Assembly (NCBI RefSeq): GCF_030164465.1
Contig: NZ_JASNJE010000008.1
Location: 79,992-143,991 of the forward strand
From: Sedimentitalea xiamensis
Lineage (GTDB): Bacteria > Pseudomonadota > Alphaproteobacteria > Rhodobacterales > Rhodobacteraceae
DNA length: 64,000 nucleotides
Direction of reading: 5' to 3'
In this document: one piece after another, positions 1 through 8,389 of the stretch
Layout of the letters: every line of letters starts with the position of its first letter
Position numbering within the stretch: the stretch's first letter is position 1
Made by a program: the position numbers and the translations under genes
The notes under the pieces: model-generated
Seen by the model: only the letters and a program-made list of their open reading frames with translations
The model's database searches: none
What the model was told of the DNA's origin: nothing

Positions 1-830
1 GCGGCTATTTCGACAGCCGGGTCGTCTATGTCTCTGAAACCGGGCCAAAGGACCAGCGGCTGAAACGGCTCGCGATCATGGATTACGATGGCGCGAACGT
101 GCAGTATCTGACCGACAGTTCGTCGATCGTTCTGGCGCCGCGGTTTTCGCCGACCGGCGATCGGGTGCTGTTCACCAGCTACGAGAGCGGATTTCCGCGC
201 ATCAACGTCCTTGACGTCGGCAACGTGCAGCGTCGCGTCCTGCAACAGACGGAAGGCACCATGAGCTTTGCGCCGCGGTTCGCGCCGGACGGGCGTACGG
301 TGGTGTTTTCGCTGGAACAGGGCGGCAACACCGATCTTTACCGGCTGGATATCGCCACCGGCACACAGACCCGGCTGACGACGGCCCCGTCCATCGAGAC
401 CGCGCCGAGCTTTGCACCGGACGGCAGCCAGATCGTGTTCGAAAGCGACCGCTCCGGCACCCAGCAGCTTTACGTCATGCCCGCTGGCGGCGGAGAAGCC
501 ACCCGGATCAGTTTCGGACAGGGGCGCTATGGCACGCCCGTCTGGTCGCCCCGCGGCGACCTGATTGCCTTTACCAAGCAGAACAAGGGGCGGTTCCACA
601 TCGGCGTCATGCGCGTGGACGGCAGCGAGGAACGGTTGTTGACGGCGTCCTTCCTGGATGAAGGCCCGACCTGGGCGCCCAATGGCCGGGTGCTGATGTT
701 CGCCCGCGAGACGCAGGGCGAAACCGGCCGGTCCTCACTCTATTCGGTGGATATCACCGGGCGGAACCTGAAACCTGTCCGGACGCCCGATGGCGGGTCC
801 GATCCGTCCTGGTCTCCGCTGCAAAAGTAA
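1..830 (+). CDS. tolB: Tol-Pal system protein TolB (5'-truncated by window edge)
   Basis: This is the C-terminal ~275 residues of TolB, the periplasmic beta-propeller that couples the TolQRA inner-membrane motor to Pal during outer-membrane constriction. The reading frame is already open at base 3, so the first in-frame Met (base 78) is internal and the true start lies upstream of the window. At least four TolB-propeller blades are visible as repeated 'aPDGxxivF' strands (around [27 protein letters not shown] and SPRGDLIAF). The gene ends 80 bp before pal, in the usual tolB-pal-cpoB order. The identity is secure; only the N-terminal D1 domain is missing from view. Confidence 0.97.
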   Translation, partial: GYFDSRVVYVSETGPKDQRLKRLAIMDYDGANVQYLTDSSSIVLAPRFSPTGDRVLFTSYESGFPRINVLDVGNVQRRVLQQTEGTMSFAPRFAPDGRTVVFSLEQGGNTDLYRLDIATGTQTRLTTAPSIETAPSFAPDGSQIVFESDRSGTQQLYVMPAGGGEATRISFGQGRYGTPVWSPRGDLIAFTKQNKGRFHIGVMRVDGSEERLLTASFLDEGPTWAPNGRVLMFARETQGETGRSSLYSVDITGRNLKPVRTPDGGSDPSWSPLQK

Positions 831-910
831 CCTGTGCGTCATGGTGCGTTCACAAGGCGAATCCGCTGTGATAGAAATGTCTTAACAAACAAAACAACGG
901 GGCAATCGGC

Positions 911-1420
911 ATGAGACTTCTGAGCAGACTTGTTATCTTCGGTGCGGTGCTGGCCTTGGCCGCCTGCAGCAATTCTTCGCGCTTTGACAGCGCGGGTGCG
1001 GGCGGCGCCGGGAGCGGCTCCGTGTCCGGTTCGGGCTTGCCGTCGGATCCGACCTCGGTCGCCTATTTCCAGCAGGCCGTCGGCGACAGGGTTCTTTTCG
1101 CCGTGGACCAGTCCACCATTTCGCCGGAAGGCCAGAGCATCCTGAACGGCCAGGCCGAGTGGCTGATGAAGAACACCGACTATTCCGCCGTCATCGAAGG
1201 GCACGCGGACGAGCAGGGCACCCGCGAATACAACCTGGCCCTCGGTGCCCGCCGGGCCAATGCCGCGCGCGAATACCTGATCTCGCGCGGGGTCGCCGGC
1301 AACCGCCTTCAGACGGTGAGCTACGGCAAGGAGCGCCCGATCGAGATTTGCAGCGATGAAAGCTGCTATGCCCGCAATCGGCGCGCGGTCACGGTTCTGG
1401 CCGGCGGATTGACGAGCTGA
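911..1420 (+). CDS. pal: Peptidoglycan-associated lipoprotein Pal
   Basis: Pal is the outer-membrane lipoprotein of the Tol-Pal system and binds peptidoglycan through an OmpA-like domain. The 169-residue protein starts with a lipoprotein signal ending in the lipobox LAAC (lipidated Cys19). A Ser/Gly-rich linker follows, then an OmpA domain over roughly residues 55-165. The peptidoglycan-binding signature is the stretch around EGHADEQGTREYN and GARRANAAREYL, with the closing NRRAV motif near the C-terminus. It sits between tolB and cpoB and ends 4 bp before the next start, so the three are probably co-transcribed. The length is normal for the family. Confidence 0.98.
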   Translation: MRLLSRLVIFGAVLALAACSNSSRFDSAGAGGAGSGSVSGSGLPSDPTSVAYFQQAVGDRVLFAVDQSTISPEGQSILNGQAEWLMKNTDYSAVIEGHADEQGTREYNLALGARRANAAREYLISRGVAGNRLQTVSYGKERPIEICSDESCYARNRRAVTVLAGGLTS

Positions 1421-1424
1421 CGAT

Positions 1425-2267
1425 ATGCGGATGAGGGTTCTGAACAGTCTGGCAATGGTTTTGGCGGTCGGATTGGCGGCCGCTCCCTTCAGGGCGACAG
1501 CGCAGGATCAGCAGACCCTGGCGGATATCCGCCAGGAACTGACGGTCCTCTATGTCGAAGTCCAGAAACTCAAGCGGGAGTTGTCGACCACCGGAACCGC
1601 AGCCGGGAACCTGGCGGGAACCACGGTTCTGGACCGGGTCGCCGCCATCGAGAACGAACTGCAACGCCTGACGGCACAGTCCGAGGATCTGGAAAACCGG
1701 ATCAACCGGGTCGTGACGGACGGGACGAACCGGATCGGGGATCTGGAATTCCGGCTGGTCGAACTGGAAGGCGGCGATGTCTCGAAGCTCGGTGAAACCA
1801 CGACATTGGGCGGTGACGTTCCCGGCCCGAAGGTGTCAGCCTCGGTTCCCGCGCCTGCCGAAACGGGAGAAAGCGGCGAACTCGCAGTCGGCGAGGAAGC
1901 GGATTTCAGGATTGCCGCACAGGCGTTGCAGGACGGTGACAACGCGAAGGCCGCAGAGCTGTTTTCGACGTTCAACCAGACCTATCCGGGCAGTCCGCTG
2001 ACGGCTGAGGCCGAATTGAGCCGGGGGCGCGCGCTGGATGGACTTGGCGACACGCGCGAGGCGGCGCGGGCCTACCTGGCCAGTTTTTCCGCCGATACCG
2101 ATGGCGCCGTCGCGCCCGCGGCCCTGTTCGAACTGGGGGCGGCGCTTGGGCGTCTCGGTCAGACAAGTCAGGCTTGCATAACCCTGGGCGAAGTTGCGAC
2201 CCGCTTTCCCGCCGCCGAAGCGGTCGAACCGGCGCGACAGGAAATGGCTGCTCTGGGCTGTTCTTGA
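1425..2267 (+). CDS. cpoB: Tol-Pal system coordinator CpoB (YbgF)
   Basis: CpoB is a periplasmic protein that links Tol-Pal energy use to septal peptidoglycan synthesis. The 280-residue product begins with a Sec signal peptide (hydrophobic residues ~8-22, likely cleavage after ATA near residue 26). A long coiled coil follows (about residues 30-105, where the trimerising helix lies in homologues), then a Pro/Gly-rich linker. The C-terminus (~residues 155-280) carries TPR repeats, seen as paired helices ending in FNQTYPGSPL and VATRFPAAE. Another in-frame ATG at 1431 is an alternative start. The gene's last bases overlap the next gene by four bases (TTGA). Confidence 0.93.
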   Translation: MRMRVLNSLAMVLAVGLAAAPFRATAQDQQTLADIRQELTVLYVEVQKLKRELSTTGTAAGNLAGTTVLDRVAAIENELQRLTAQSEDLENRINRVVTDGTNRIGDLEFRLVELEGGDVSKLGETTTLGGDVPGPKVSASVPAPAETGESGELAVGEEADFRIAAQALQDGDNAKAAELFSTFNQTYPGSPLTAEAELSRGRALDGLGDTREAARAYLASFSADTDGAVAPAALFELGAALGRLGQTSQACITLGEVATRFPAAEAVEPARQEMAALGCS

Positions 2268-3517
2268 CGGGGGCGGATCGCGATATTCTGGCCCGGACAA
2301 GGGCGCAATTCGGAGCCGCTCCGCCAGCCAGGCTGGGTGTGGCGGTTTCCGGCGGCGGAGATTCGGTCGCGTTGCTTCACATCCTGTCCCGCTGCTTTGA
2401 ACCGGGAGCGGTCGAGGTGGCCGCCGTAACGGTCGATCACGGTTTGCGCCCGCAGTCCGCCCGCGAGGCCGAAGAGGTGGGTGAACTGGCCGAACGGTTG
2501 GAAATCGCCCACACGACCCTGCGATGGACGGGCTGGGACGGAACCGGCAACCTGCAGGCGCGCGCGCGGGATGCCCGGTATCGGCTGATCGGCGAATGGG
2601 CGAAAACGCTGGAGATTTCGGTCGTGGCTTTCGGACACACGGCGGATGATCAGGCGGAAACCGTGCTGATGGGGCTGGCCCGGTCGTCCGGCGTCAACGG
2701 ACTGTCGGCCATGCCGGTGCGCCGCACCCTGCACGGAATCAACCTGTTGCGCCCGCTTCTGGGCGCCACGCGGCAGGAATTGCGGGATTACCTGAGGGGC
2801 CACGACATCGCCTGGAGCGAGGATCCGTCCAACGAGGATGACCGGTTCGACCGTGTGAAGGTGCGCGAAGCGCTGAAACTGCTGGCGCCGATCGGCCTTA
2901 CCGCGCAGGTGTTGTCCGACGTTGCGGGAAACATGGCGCAGGCGCGCGAAGCCCTGGACTGGTTCGGTTTCCTGTCCGCACGCGACCTCGCGGTGGTCGA
3001 TGGCGGCGATGTGTCGATGGATCTGCGCCGTTTCCGGACGCTGCCAGCGGAAATCGCGCGGCGGTTGCTGACCCGCGCGATCCTCTGGGTAGGCGGCCAA
3101 GATCAGGTGCTGCGCCGGGTCCCGGTATCGCAGGCGCTGGATGCGGCCCGGCAGGGGCGCGCGATCACGCTGGGCGGCTGCCATGTGCTGAGTCACGGCA
3201 ATCGGATCTGGGTTTGCCGCGAATTCAATGCGGTGCGGCACGAACGGTCCGGACCACAGGAGATCTGGGACCGGCGCTGGCGCCTGGACGGGCCATGCGA
3301 GGCCGGTGTCGAGATCCGGCCTCTCGGCCGCAAGGGCGTCAGCGACTGCCCGGATTGGCGGCTGACCGGACGGCCCTTGTCGTCCGTGATCGCGTCTCCG
3401 GCCATCTGGAAAGACGACGAGCTGCTCGCGGCGCCTTTGGCCGGCCGGCCGGAAGGATGGAAGGTCCGGTTGACCGGCGGTGAAGAGGAGTTCTTTGCTT
3501 CGCTATTATCGCATTGA
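2264..3517 (+). CDS. tilS: tRNA(Ile)-lysidine synthase TilS
   Basis: TilS attaches lysine to C34 of the CAU-anticodon tRNA-Ile using ATP, converting it to read AUA. The PP-loop motif SGGGDS is at residues 29-34 of the proposed protein. The N-type ATPase domain continues through VDHGLRPQS and AFGHTADDQAETVLMGLAR, which are typical TilS motifs. The frame stays open back to an ATG at 2174, but that would overlap cpoB by 94 bp. I prefer the TTG at 2264, which overlaps the cpoB stop as TTGA and gives 417 residues, a usual length. The start choice is inference; the identity is secure. Confidence 0.93.
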   Translation: MTGADRDILARTRAQFGAAPPARLGVAVSGGGDSVALLHILSRCFEPGAVEVAAVTVDHGLRPQSAREAEEVGELAERLEIAHTTLRWTGWDGTGNLQARARDARYRLIGEWAKTLEISVVAFGHTADDQAETVLMGLARSSGVNGLSAMPVRRTLHGINLLRPLLGATRQELRDYLRGHDIAWSEDPSNEDDRFDRVKVREALKLLAPIGLTAQVLSDVAGNMAQAREALDWFGFLSARDLAVVDGGDVSMDLRRFRTLPAEIARRLLTRAILWVGGQDQVLRRVPVSQALDAARQGRAITLGGCHVLSHGNRIWVCREFNAVRHERSGPQEIWDRRWRLDGPCEAGVEIRPLGRKGVSDCPDWRLTGRPLSSVIASPAIWKDDELLAAPLAGRPEGWKVRLTGGEEEFFASLLSH

Positions 3518-3592
3518 ACCTGAGCGTTTCCTCTCTATTTTAAGTCTGAAGCGGGCCGTGATCCTTCCGGCCCCGGATTTAGGAGAGTTTCC

Positions 3593-5509
3593 TTGGGAAA
3601 TGCACGCAATATTGCCTTTTGGGTTGTCCTGTTCCTGCTGATCCTTGCTCTGTTCAACCTGTTCAGCGGGCCGGGCGGCACGATGCAAAGCCGTGAGATC
3701 CCCTATTCTCAGTTCGTGGCCTCGGTCGAAAACGGCGACGTGAGCCAGGTGACGCTGGATGGCGAACAGATCCGGTTCCGTGGATCGGATGGGGTGGACT
3801 ACGTTGCGATCAAGCCGGAAGACGCCGGCATCACGGATCTGCTGATAAACAACAACATTCCGGTCCGTGCGGAAAAACAGCAGCAATCCGGGTTCCAGTC
3901 CTTCCTCGTGACACTGCTGCCCTTCCTGCTGCTGATCGGGGTCTGGGTCTATTTCATGAATCGGATGCAGGGCGGCGGCAAGGGCGGCGCGATGGGCTTT
4001 GGCAAGTCCAAGGCCAAGATGCTGACCGAGAAGCACGGCCGCGTGACCTTTGACGACGTGGCGGGTATCGACGAGGCCAAGGAAGAACTGGAAGAAATCG
4101 TCGAATTCCTGCGCAACCCGCAGAAATTCAGCCGCCTGGGCGGCAAGATCCCGAAAGGCGCTTTGCTGGTCGGCCCTCCGGGCACCGGTAAGACCCTGCT
4201 GGCCCGCGCCATCGCCGGCGAGGCGGGGGTGCCGTTTTTCACCATTTCCGGTTCCGACTTTGTCGAGATGTTCGTCGGCGTCGGTGCCTCCCGTGTGCGC
4301 GACATGTTCGAGCAGGCCAAGAAGAACGCCCCCTGTATCGTCTTCATAGACGAGATCGACGCCGTCGGCCGGCATCGGGGCGCGGGCTACGGCGGCGGCA
4401 ACGACGAACGCGAACAGACGCTGAACCAGCTTCTGGTCGAGATGGACGGGTTCGAGGCCAATGAAGGCGTGATCATCCTGGCCGCCACCAACCGCAAGGA
4501 CGTGCTGGATCCGGCGCTGTTGCGTCCGGGCCGGTTCGACCGGCAGGTCACGGTCGCCAACCCCGACATCAAGGGCCGCGAGAAGATCCTCGGCGTCCAT
4601 GCGCGCAAGACTCCGCTTGGACCGGATGTCGATCTGCGCATCATCGCCCGCGGCACCCCCGGCTTTTCCGGCGCGGACCTGGCGAATCTCGTGAACGAGG
4701 CGGCCTTGATGGCGGCGCGCGTCGGCCGCCGGTTCGTCACCATGGAGGATTTCGAGAACGCCAAGGACAAGGTGATGATGGGCGCTGAACGGCGATCCAT
4801 GGTGCTGACGGCGGAGCAGAAGGAAAAGACCGCCTATCACGAAGCCGGACATGCGGTGGTCGGCATGGCGCTGCCGGAATGCGATCCGGTCTACAAGGCC
4901 ACGATCATTCCGCGCGGCGGCGCCCTGGGCATGGTGGTGAGCCTGCCCGAGATCGACCGGCTGAACTGGCACAAGTCCGAATGCGAACAGAAGCTGGCGA
5001 TGACCATGGCCGGGAAGGCCGCGGAAATCCTGAAGTGGGGCGAAGGCAACGTTTCCAACGGTCCCGCGGGCGACATCCAGCAGGCCAGCGCGCTGGCCCG
5101 TGCGATGGTGCTGCGTTGGGGCATGTCGGAAAAGGTTGGCAATATCGACTATGCCGAAGCGCATGAAGGCTATTCCGGTCAGACTCCGGGCTTTTCCGTA
5201 TCGGCCCACACCAAGGAACTGATCGAGGAAGAGGTCAAACGCTTCATCGAGGAAGCTTACGACCGCGCCTATGGCATCCTTCAGGAAAAGAACGAGGAAT
5301 GGGAACGGCTGGCCCTCGGTCTGCTGGAATACGAGACCCTGACCGGCGAGGAAATCAAACGGGTGATGAATGGCGATCCGCCGCAGTCAGGGGATCACGA
5401 TGACGATGCCCCGGATCAGGGCAGCGCGCCGAGCGTCACCGCGATTCCGAAAACCAAGCCGAAGAAGTCGCCGCCGGATGGCGGGCTTGAACCGGAACCG
5501 TTGGCCTGA
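3593..5509 (+). CDS. ftsH: ATP-dependent zinc metalloprotease FtsH
   Basis: FtsH is the membrane-bound AAA+ protease that degrades misassembled membrane proteins and short-lived regulators. The 638-residue protein has a first membrane segment at ~6-24, a periplasmic domain, and a second segment at ~102-122. The AAA module has Walker A GPPGTGKT at residues 194-201 and Walker B FIDEID. The M41 peptidase site is HEAGH (His416, His420). The start is TTG at 3593, preceded by AGGAG at 3581-3585 with good spacing. A Pro/Asp/Lys-rich tail follows residue ~600. It lies 75 bp downstream of tilS and is followed by an intrinsic terminator. Confidence 0.98.
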   Translation: MGNARNIAFWVVLFLLILALFNLFSGPGGTMQSREIPYSQFVASVENGDVSQVTLDGEQIRFRGSDGVDYVAIKPEDAGITDLLINNNIPVRAEKQQQSGFQSFLVTLLPFLLLIGVWVYFMNRMQGGGKGGAMGFGKSKAKMLTEKHGRVTFDDVAGIDEAKEELEEIVEFLRNPQKFSRLGGKIPKGALLVGPPGTGKTLLARAIAGEAGVPFFTISGSDFVEMFVGVGASRVRDMFEQAKKNAPCIVFIDEIDAVGRHRGAGYGGGNDEREQTLNQLLVEMDGFEANEGVIILAATNRKDVLDPALLRPGRFDRQVTVANPDIKGREKILGVHARKTPLGPDVDLRIIARGTPGFSGADLANLVNEAALMAARVGRRFVTMEDFENAKDKVMMGAERRSMVLTAEQKEKTAYHEAGHAVVGMALPECDPVYKATIIPRGGALGMVVSLPEIDRLNWHKSECEQKLAMTMAGKAAEILKWGEGNVSNGPAGDIQQASALARAMVLRWGMSEKVGNIDYAEAHEGYSGQTPGFSVSAHTKELIEEEVKRFIEEAYDRAYGILQEKNEEWERLALGLLEYETLTGEEIKRVMNGDPPQSGDHDDDAPDQGSAPSVTAIPKTKPKKSPPDGGLEPEPLA

Positions 5510-5531
5510 CCGACACCGGCTTGACAGGAAG

Positions 5532-5565
5532 AAACCCGAGCTGCCGGAGCACGCTCGGGTTTTTT
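5532..5565 (+). terminator. Intrinsic terminator after ftsH
   Basis: A perfect 10-bp stem (AAACCCGAGC at 5532-5541 pairing with GCTCGGGTTT at 5553-5562) with an 11-nt loop runs into a T tract at 5560-5565. It lies 23 bp after the ftsH stop and closes the tol-pal-ftsH transcription unit. Confidence 0.9.
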
Positions 5566-5642
5566 CGTTTTAGGCTGGCGGAACCGACTCGGTCGGATAA
5601 ACATGTGCCCGGCAGGAGTTGTCATTCTGTGGCTGACAGGAA

Positions 5643-6233
5643 ATGAGAACGGGTTTGGCCGGACTGAAGGAAACGGAATACGAGGGCGAAGTCGTCTGGC
5701 TTGGATACGTACCTGCCAACAGCGGGTCGTTGCGGTCGCAGGCCAAGGACTCGCTGGATCTGCAATTCGGCGGGGTTGCCGGCGAGCAGCACGAGGGGGT
5801 GCGCCGCCCGTCCTGTTCCCGGGTCACGAATCTCTATCTCAAGGGCACGGAGATCACCAACACCCGGCAGCTCAGCATCCTGTCCAGCGAGGAGATGGAT
5901 GAAATCGCCCGTGGCATGGGCATGGCAGAGCTGGACCCGGCCCTGATCGGCGCCAGCATGATCCTGCGGGGCATTCCCGATCTGACGCATCTTCCGCCGT
6001 CGTCGCGACTGCAATTCGCGTCCGGCGCGACCTTGACGGTCGACCTGGAAAACGGCCCCTGCGTTTTTCCGGCGCGCGAAATCGAAGCCGAGGCGCCGGG
6101 CTTCGGCAAGGGTTTCATACCCGCCGCGACAGGCCGGAGAGGCCTGACGGCCTGGGTCGAACGGCCCGGCCGGGTGTCGCTGGGGGACAGGCTGCGGCTT
6201 TTCGTGCCGGACCAGAGATCGTGGACGCCCTGA
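5643..6233 (+). CDS. MOSC domain-containing protein
   Basis: The 196-residue protein resembles the MOSC (molybdenum cofactor sulfurase C-terminal) family, whose members bind or transfer sulfur or Mo-cofactor ligands. The family's conserved cysteine is present as Cys140 in the motif NGPCVFPAREIE. The preceding region (EQHEGVRRPSCSRVTNLYLKGTEI) matches the standard N-terminal half of the domain. There is no signal peptide or membrane segment, so it should be cytosolic. It stands alone between the ftsH terminator and folD, so context gives no substrate. Which cofactor or substrate it serves is unknown. Confidence 0.82.
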   Translation: MRTGLAGLKETEYEGEVVWLGYVPANSGSLRSQAKDSLDLQFGGVAGEQHEGVRRPSCSRVTNLYLKGTEITNTRQLSILSSEEMDEIARGMGMAELDPALIGASMILRGIPDLTHLPPSSRLQFASGATLTVDLENGPCVFPAREIEAEAPGFGKGFIPAATGRRGLTAWVERPGRVSLGDRLRLFVPDQRSWTP

Positions 6234-6408
6234 CGGCAAACCCGCTTTCACGACGCATCGGATCGGGAAAATGTCGGAAATCCGACCTGCGATTTCCGGT
6301 CAAACCGGTAAGCCTGACGCTGACTCCATGCGGTGAAGCACCATGGCGATCGGGCATGTCCGCAACATCGCGACATGCCGGGATCGGGATCAAAAGGAAG
6401 GACAGGAA

Positions 6409-7302
6409 ATGAGCGCGCAGATTATTGACGGCAAGGCCTTTGCGGCCAGGGTCCGAGAGCAGGTGGCCGAACATGTGGCACGGTTGAATCGCGATCATGG
6501 GCTGAAGCCCGGATTGGCCGTGGTCCTGGTGGGCGAAGACCCGGCGAGCCAGGTCTACGTGCGTTCCAAGGGCAAGCAGACCGTCGAAGTCGGGATGAAC
6601 AGCTATGAACACAAGCTGGACGCGGACACCTCCGAAGCCGACCTGCTGGCGTTGATCGACAGGCTGAACAACGATCCGGCGGTCAACGGGATCCTCGTGC
6701 AACTGCCTCTGCCCAAACACCTGAACGAAGACCTGGTCATCAATTCCATCGACCCGGCCAAGGATGTGGACGGGTTCCACATCAGCAATGTGGGATTGCT
6801 GGGAACCGGACAGAAGAGCATGGTGCCCTGCACGCCGCTGGGGTGCCTGATGATGCTGCGCGATCACCTTGGCAGCCTTTCGGGGCTGGATGCGGTGGTG
6901 ATCGGGCGTTCCAACATCGTCGGAAAACCGATGTCGCAGCTCTTGCTGGGCGACAGCTGCACCGTGACCATCGCGCATTCGCGCACGAAGGACCTGCCGG
7001 ATGTGGTGCGGCGGGCCGACATCGTGGTCGCCGCGGTCGGACGTCCGCAAATGGTGCCGGGCGACTGGATCAAACCGGGCGCCACGGTGATCGACGTGGG
7101 CATCAATCGCATCGACAAGCCGGATGGGGGCACTCGTCTGGTGGGTGACGTGGACTACGACAGCTGCGCCGCCGTCGCGGGCGCGATCACACCGGTTCCG
7201 GGCGGCGTCGGGCCGATGACCATTGCCTGCCTGCTGGCCAATACGCTGACCGCCACCTGCCGTGCCAACGGCCTGGAGGAACCGCAGGGGCTGACGGCCT
7301 GA
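6409..7302 (+). CDS. folD: Bifunctional methylene-THF dehydrogenase / cyclohydrolase FolD
   Basis: FolD interconverts 5,10-methylene- and 10-formyl-tetrahydrofolate using NADP+, supplying one-carbon units for purines and formyl-Met. The start at 6409 follows a purine-rich AAGGAAGGACAGG ribosome-binding region and gives the normal 297 residues; an in-frame ATG at 6343 only adds a non-conserved extension. The catalytic Tyr-Lys region ([13 protein letters not shown]), the proline-rich substrate loop (QLPLPKHL), the dinucleotide-binding motif [12 protein letters not shown] and the C-terminal [13 protein letters not shown] signature are all present. It is transcribed as a single gene. Confidence 0.97.
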   Translation: MSAQIIDGKAFAARVREQVAEHVARLNRDHGLKPGLAVVLVGEDPASQVYVRSKGKQTVEVGMNSYEHKLDADTSEADLLALIDRLNNDPAVNGILVQLPLPKHLNEDLVINSIDPAKDVDGFHISNVGLLGTGQKSMVPCTPLGCLMMLRDHLGSLSGLDAVVIGRSNIVGKPMSQLLLGDSCTVTIAHSRTKDLPDVVRRADIVVAAVGRPQMVPGDWIKPGATVIDVGINRIDKPDGGTRLVGDVDYDSCAAVAGAITPVPGGVGPMTIACLLANTLTATCRANGLEEPQGLTA

Positions 7303-7553
7303 CCTTGGCCGGCGTGACGCCCGTTCGCGGGGCCACTTCGGCCCGCGAATCTTCCCGCGGATGGGCATTCCGGCTCCGACCGCTGCCCTTGGCGTGCCGG
7401 AGTCGCCTGCCCGTCGTGACGGACAGGTGGTGCTTGGCTGGCTCCGCGGCCCGCAACAGGGGCGTCAGTCTGATTGCCGAAGCGCCGCAATCCCGGCGGC
7501 ATATATGTCAGTCGGCGCATCCTGCCCGGATCTGAGAGGCCCGGTTTCCCGGC
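7303..7553. other. Gene-poor gap between folD and pdeM
   Basis: Between the convergent folD and pdeM genes there are about 350 bp. Apart from the weak small ORF listed next, I see no coding frame with support. No hairpin followed by a T run is obvious, so any folD terminator is not recognisable by eye. Confidence 0.5.
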
Positions 7554-7655
7554 GTGAAATCCGATGGCGGGACGCACCTCGAACCGATCAATGGCGATCT
7601 GGTTCCGGTCAGCCGGAAGTATCGCCCGGAACCGGAAGAGGCCGGGGTGATCTAG
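7554..7655 (+). CDS. Possible 33-residue small protein (weak candidate)
   Basis: A GTG-initiated frame encodes 33 residues ending in VSRKYRPEPEEAGVI. It overlaps the 3' end of the convergent pdeM gene by four bases. The C-terminal half is charged and Pro/Glu-rich and reads like real coding sequence. However, there is no well-spaced Shine-Dalgarno; the nearest GAGAGG is ~14 bases upstream. I do not recognise a family. It could equally be a remnant or chance. Confidence 0.25.
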   Translation: MKSDGGTHLEPINGDLVPVSRKYRPEPEEAGVI

Positions 7656-8389
7656 CGCGGCATCGGCACCGCAAGCACGGTCGGCCCGGTCAGCAGGGCC
7701 AGGGCGCCGGGCCGCATCAATTCGGTCAGGCTCCGGTCGGTGCTGCGCAACCCGCCGGTGAAACTGCCATAGGCTGGCAGGACCAGCCGCCGATCATCGA
7801 GCAGAAAGGCCGGGCGCGACAGGGAATGTCCGCGCATCCGCAGATGCACCTTTGGATGGAAATGGCCCGAGACTTCGGCGCTGGCGGCGGGGTCCGCGAT
7901 ATGGCGGAAGGTCAGGGGTCCGACCGTCAGCTCGCCCAGGTGCATGCCGCCCAGCGATACCGGGCCGGGATCGTGGTTCCCCTCGATCCAGATCCAGCGG
8001 CGTCCGGCCTGAAGACGGCTGATCCGCCGCAACTCCGGGTCGGGCAGGCCCGCAGCGGATTCCAAGTCGTCGAAACTGTCTCCGAGACAGATCACCATCG
8101 CGGCGCCGGTTCTGTCGATGTCGTCGGACAGCCGGGACAGGGTTTCGCGGCTGTCATAAGGGGGCAGGGCGCTGCCGCCAAGTTTCGCCAGACGCACGGA
8201 TTTGCCGAGGTGCAGGTCGGAGACGCACAAGAGACGGTGTTCCGGCCACCACAGCGCGCCGGATCCCAGCGCGACCAGGCTGGCTCCGGCCAGGGAAAAG
8301 GCGTGTTCGATCCCAGGGTCTTCACCGGTCTGGCGTGCCTGAGGGGCGCAAGGCGGCGCTTTGGGCGGATCAGGCGGGGCTTGCGACAC
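7652..8389 (-). CDS. pdeM: Ligase-associated DNA damage response endonuclease PdeM
   Basis: This is a calcineurin-like metallophosphoesterase of the group found beside an Lhr-type helicase and ATP-dependent ligase in bacterial DNA-repair operons. All metal-binding motifs are present in order: DLHLGK, GDSFDD, GNHD and SGHFHPK. It has 245 residues with a disordered, Pro/Ala-rich N-terminus of about 30 residues, so a later start is possible. Its start overlaps the end of the upstream helicase gene by 20 bp, so the two are translationally coupled. The name follows the family convention; activity here is inferred. Confidence 0.9.
   Translation of the reverse strand: MSQAPPDPPKAPPCAPQARQTGEDPGIEHAFSLAGASLVALGSGALWWPEHRLLCVSDLHLGKSVRLAKLGGSALPPYDSRETLSRLSDDIDRTGAAMVICLGDSFDDLESAAGLPDPELRRISRLQAGRRWIWIEGNHDPGPVSLGGMHLGELTVGPLTFRHIADPAASAEVSGHFHPKVHLRMRGHSLSRPAFLLDDRRLVLPAYGSFTGGLRSTDRSLTELMRPGALALLTGPTVLAVPMPR

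Noticed and set aside
3506..5209. 567-codon minus-strand open frame opposite ftsH
   Set aside because: It lies entirely antisense to the clear ftsH gene, is rich in His/Arg/Gln typical of high-GC shadow frames, and shows no domain.
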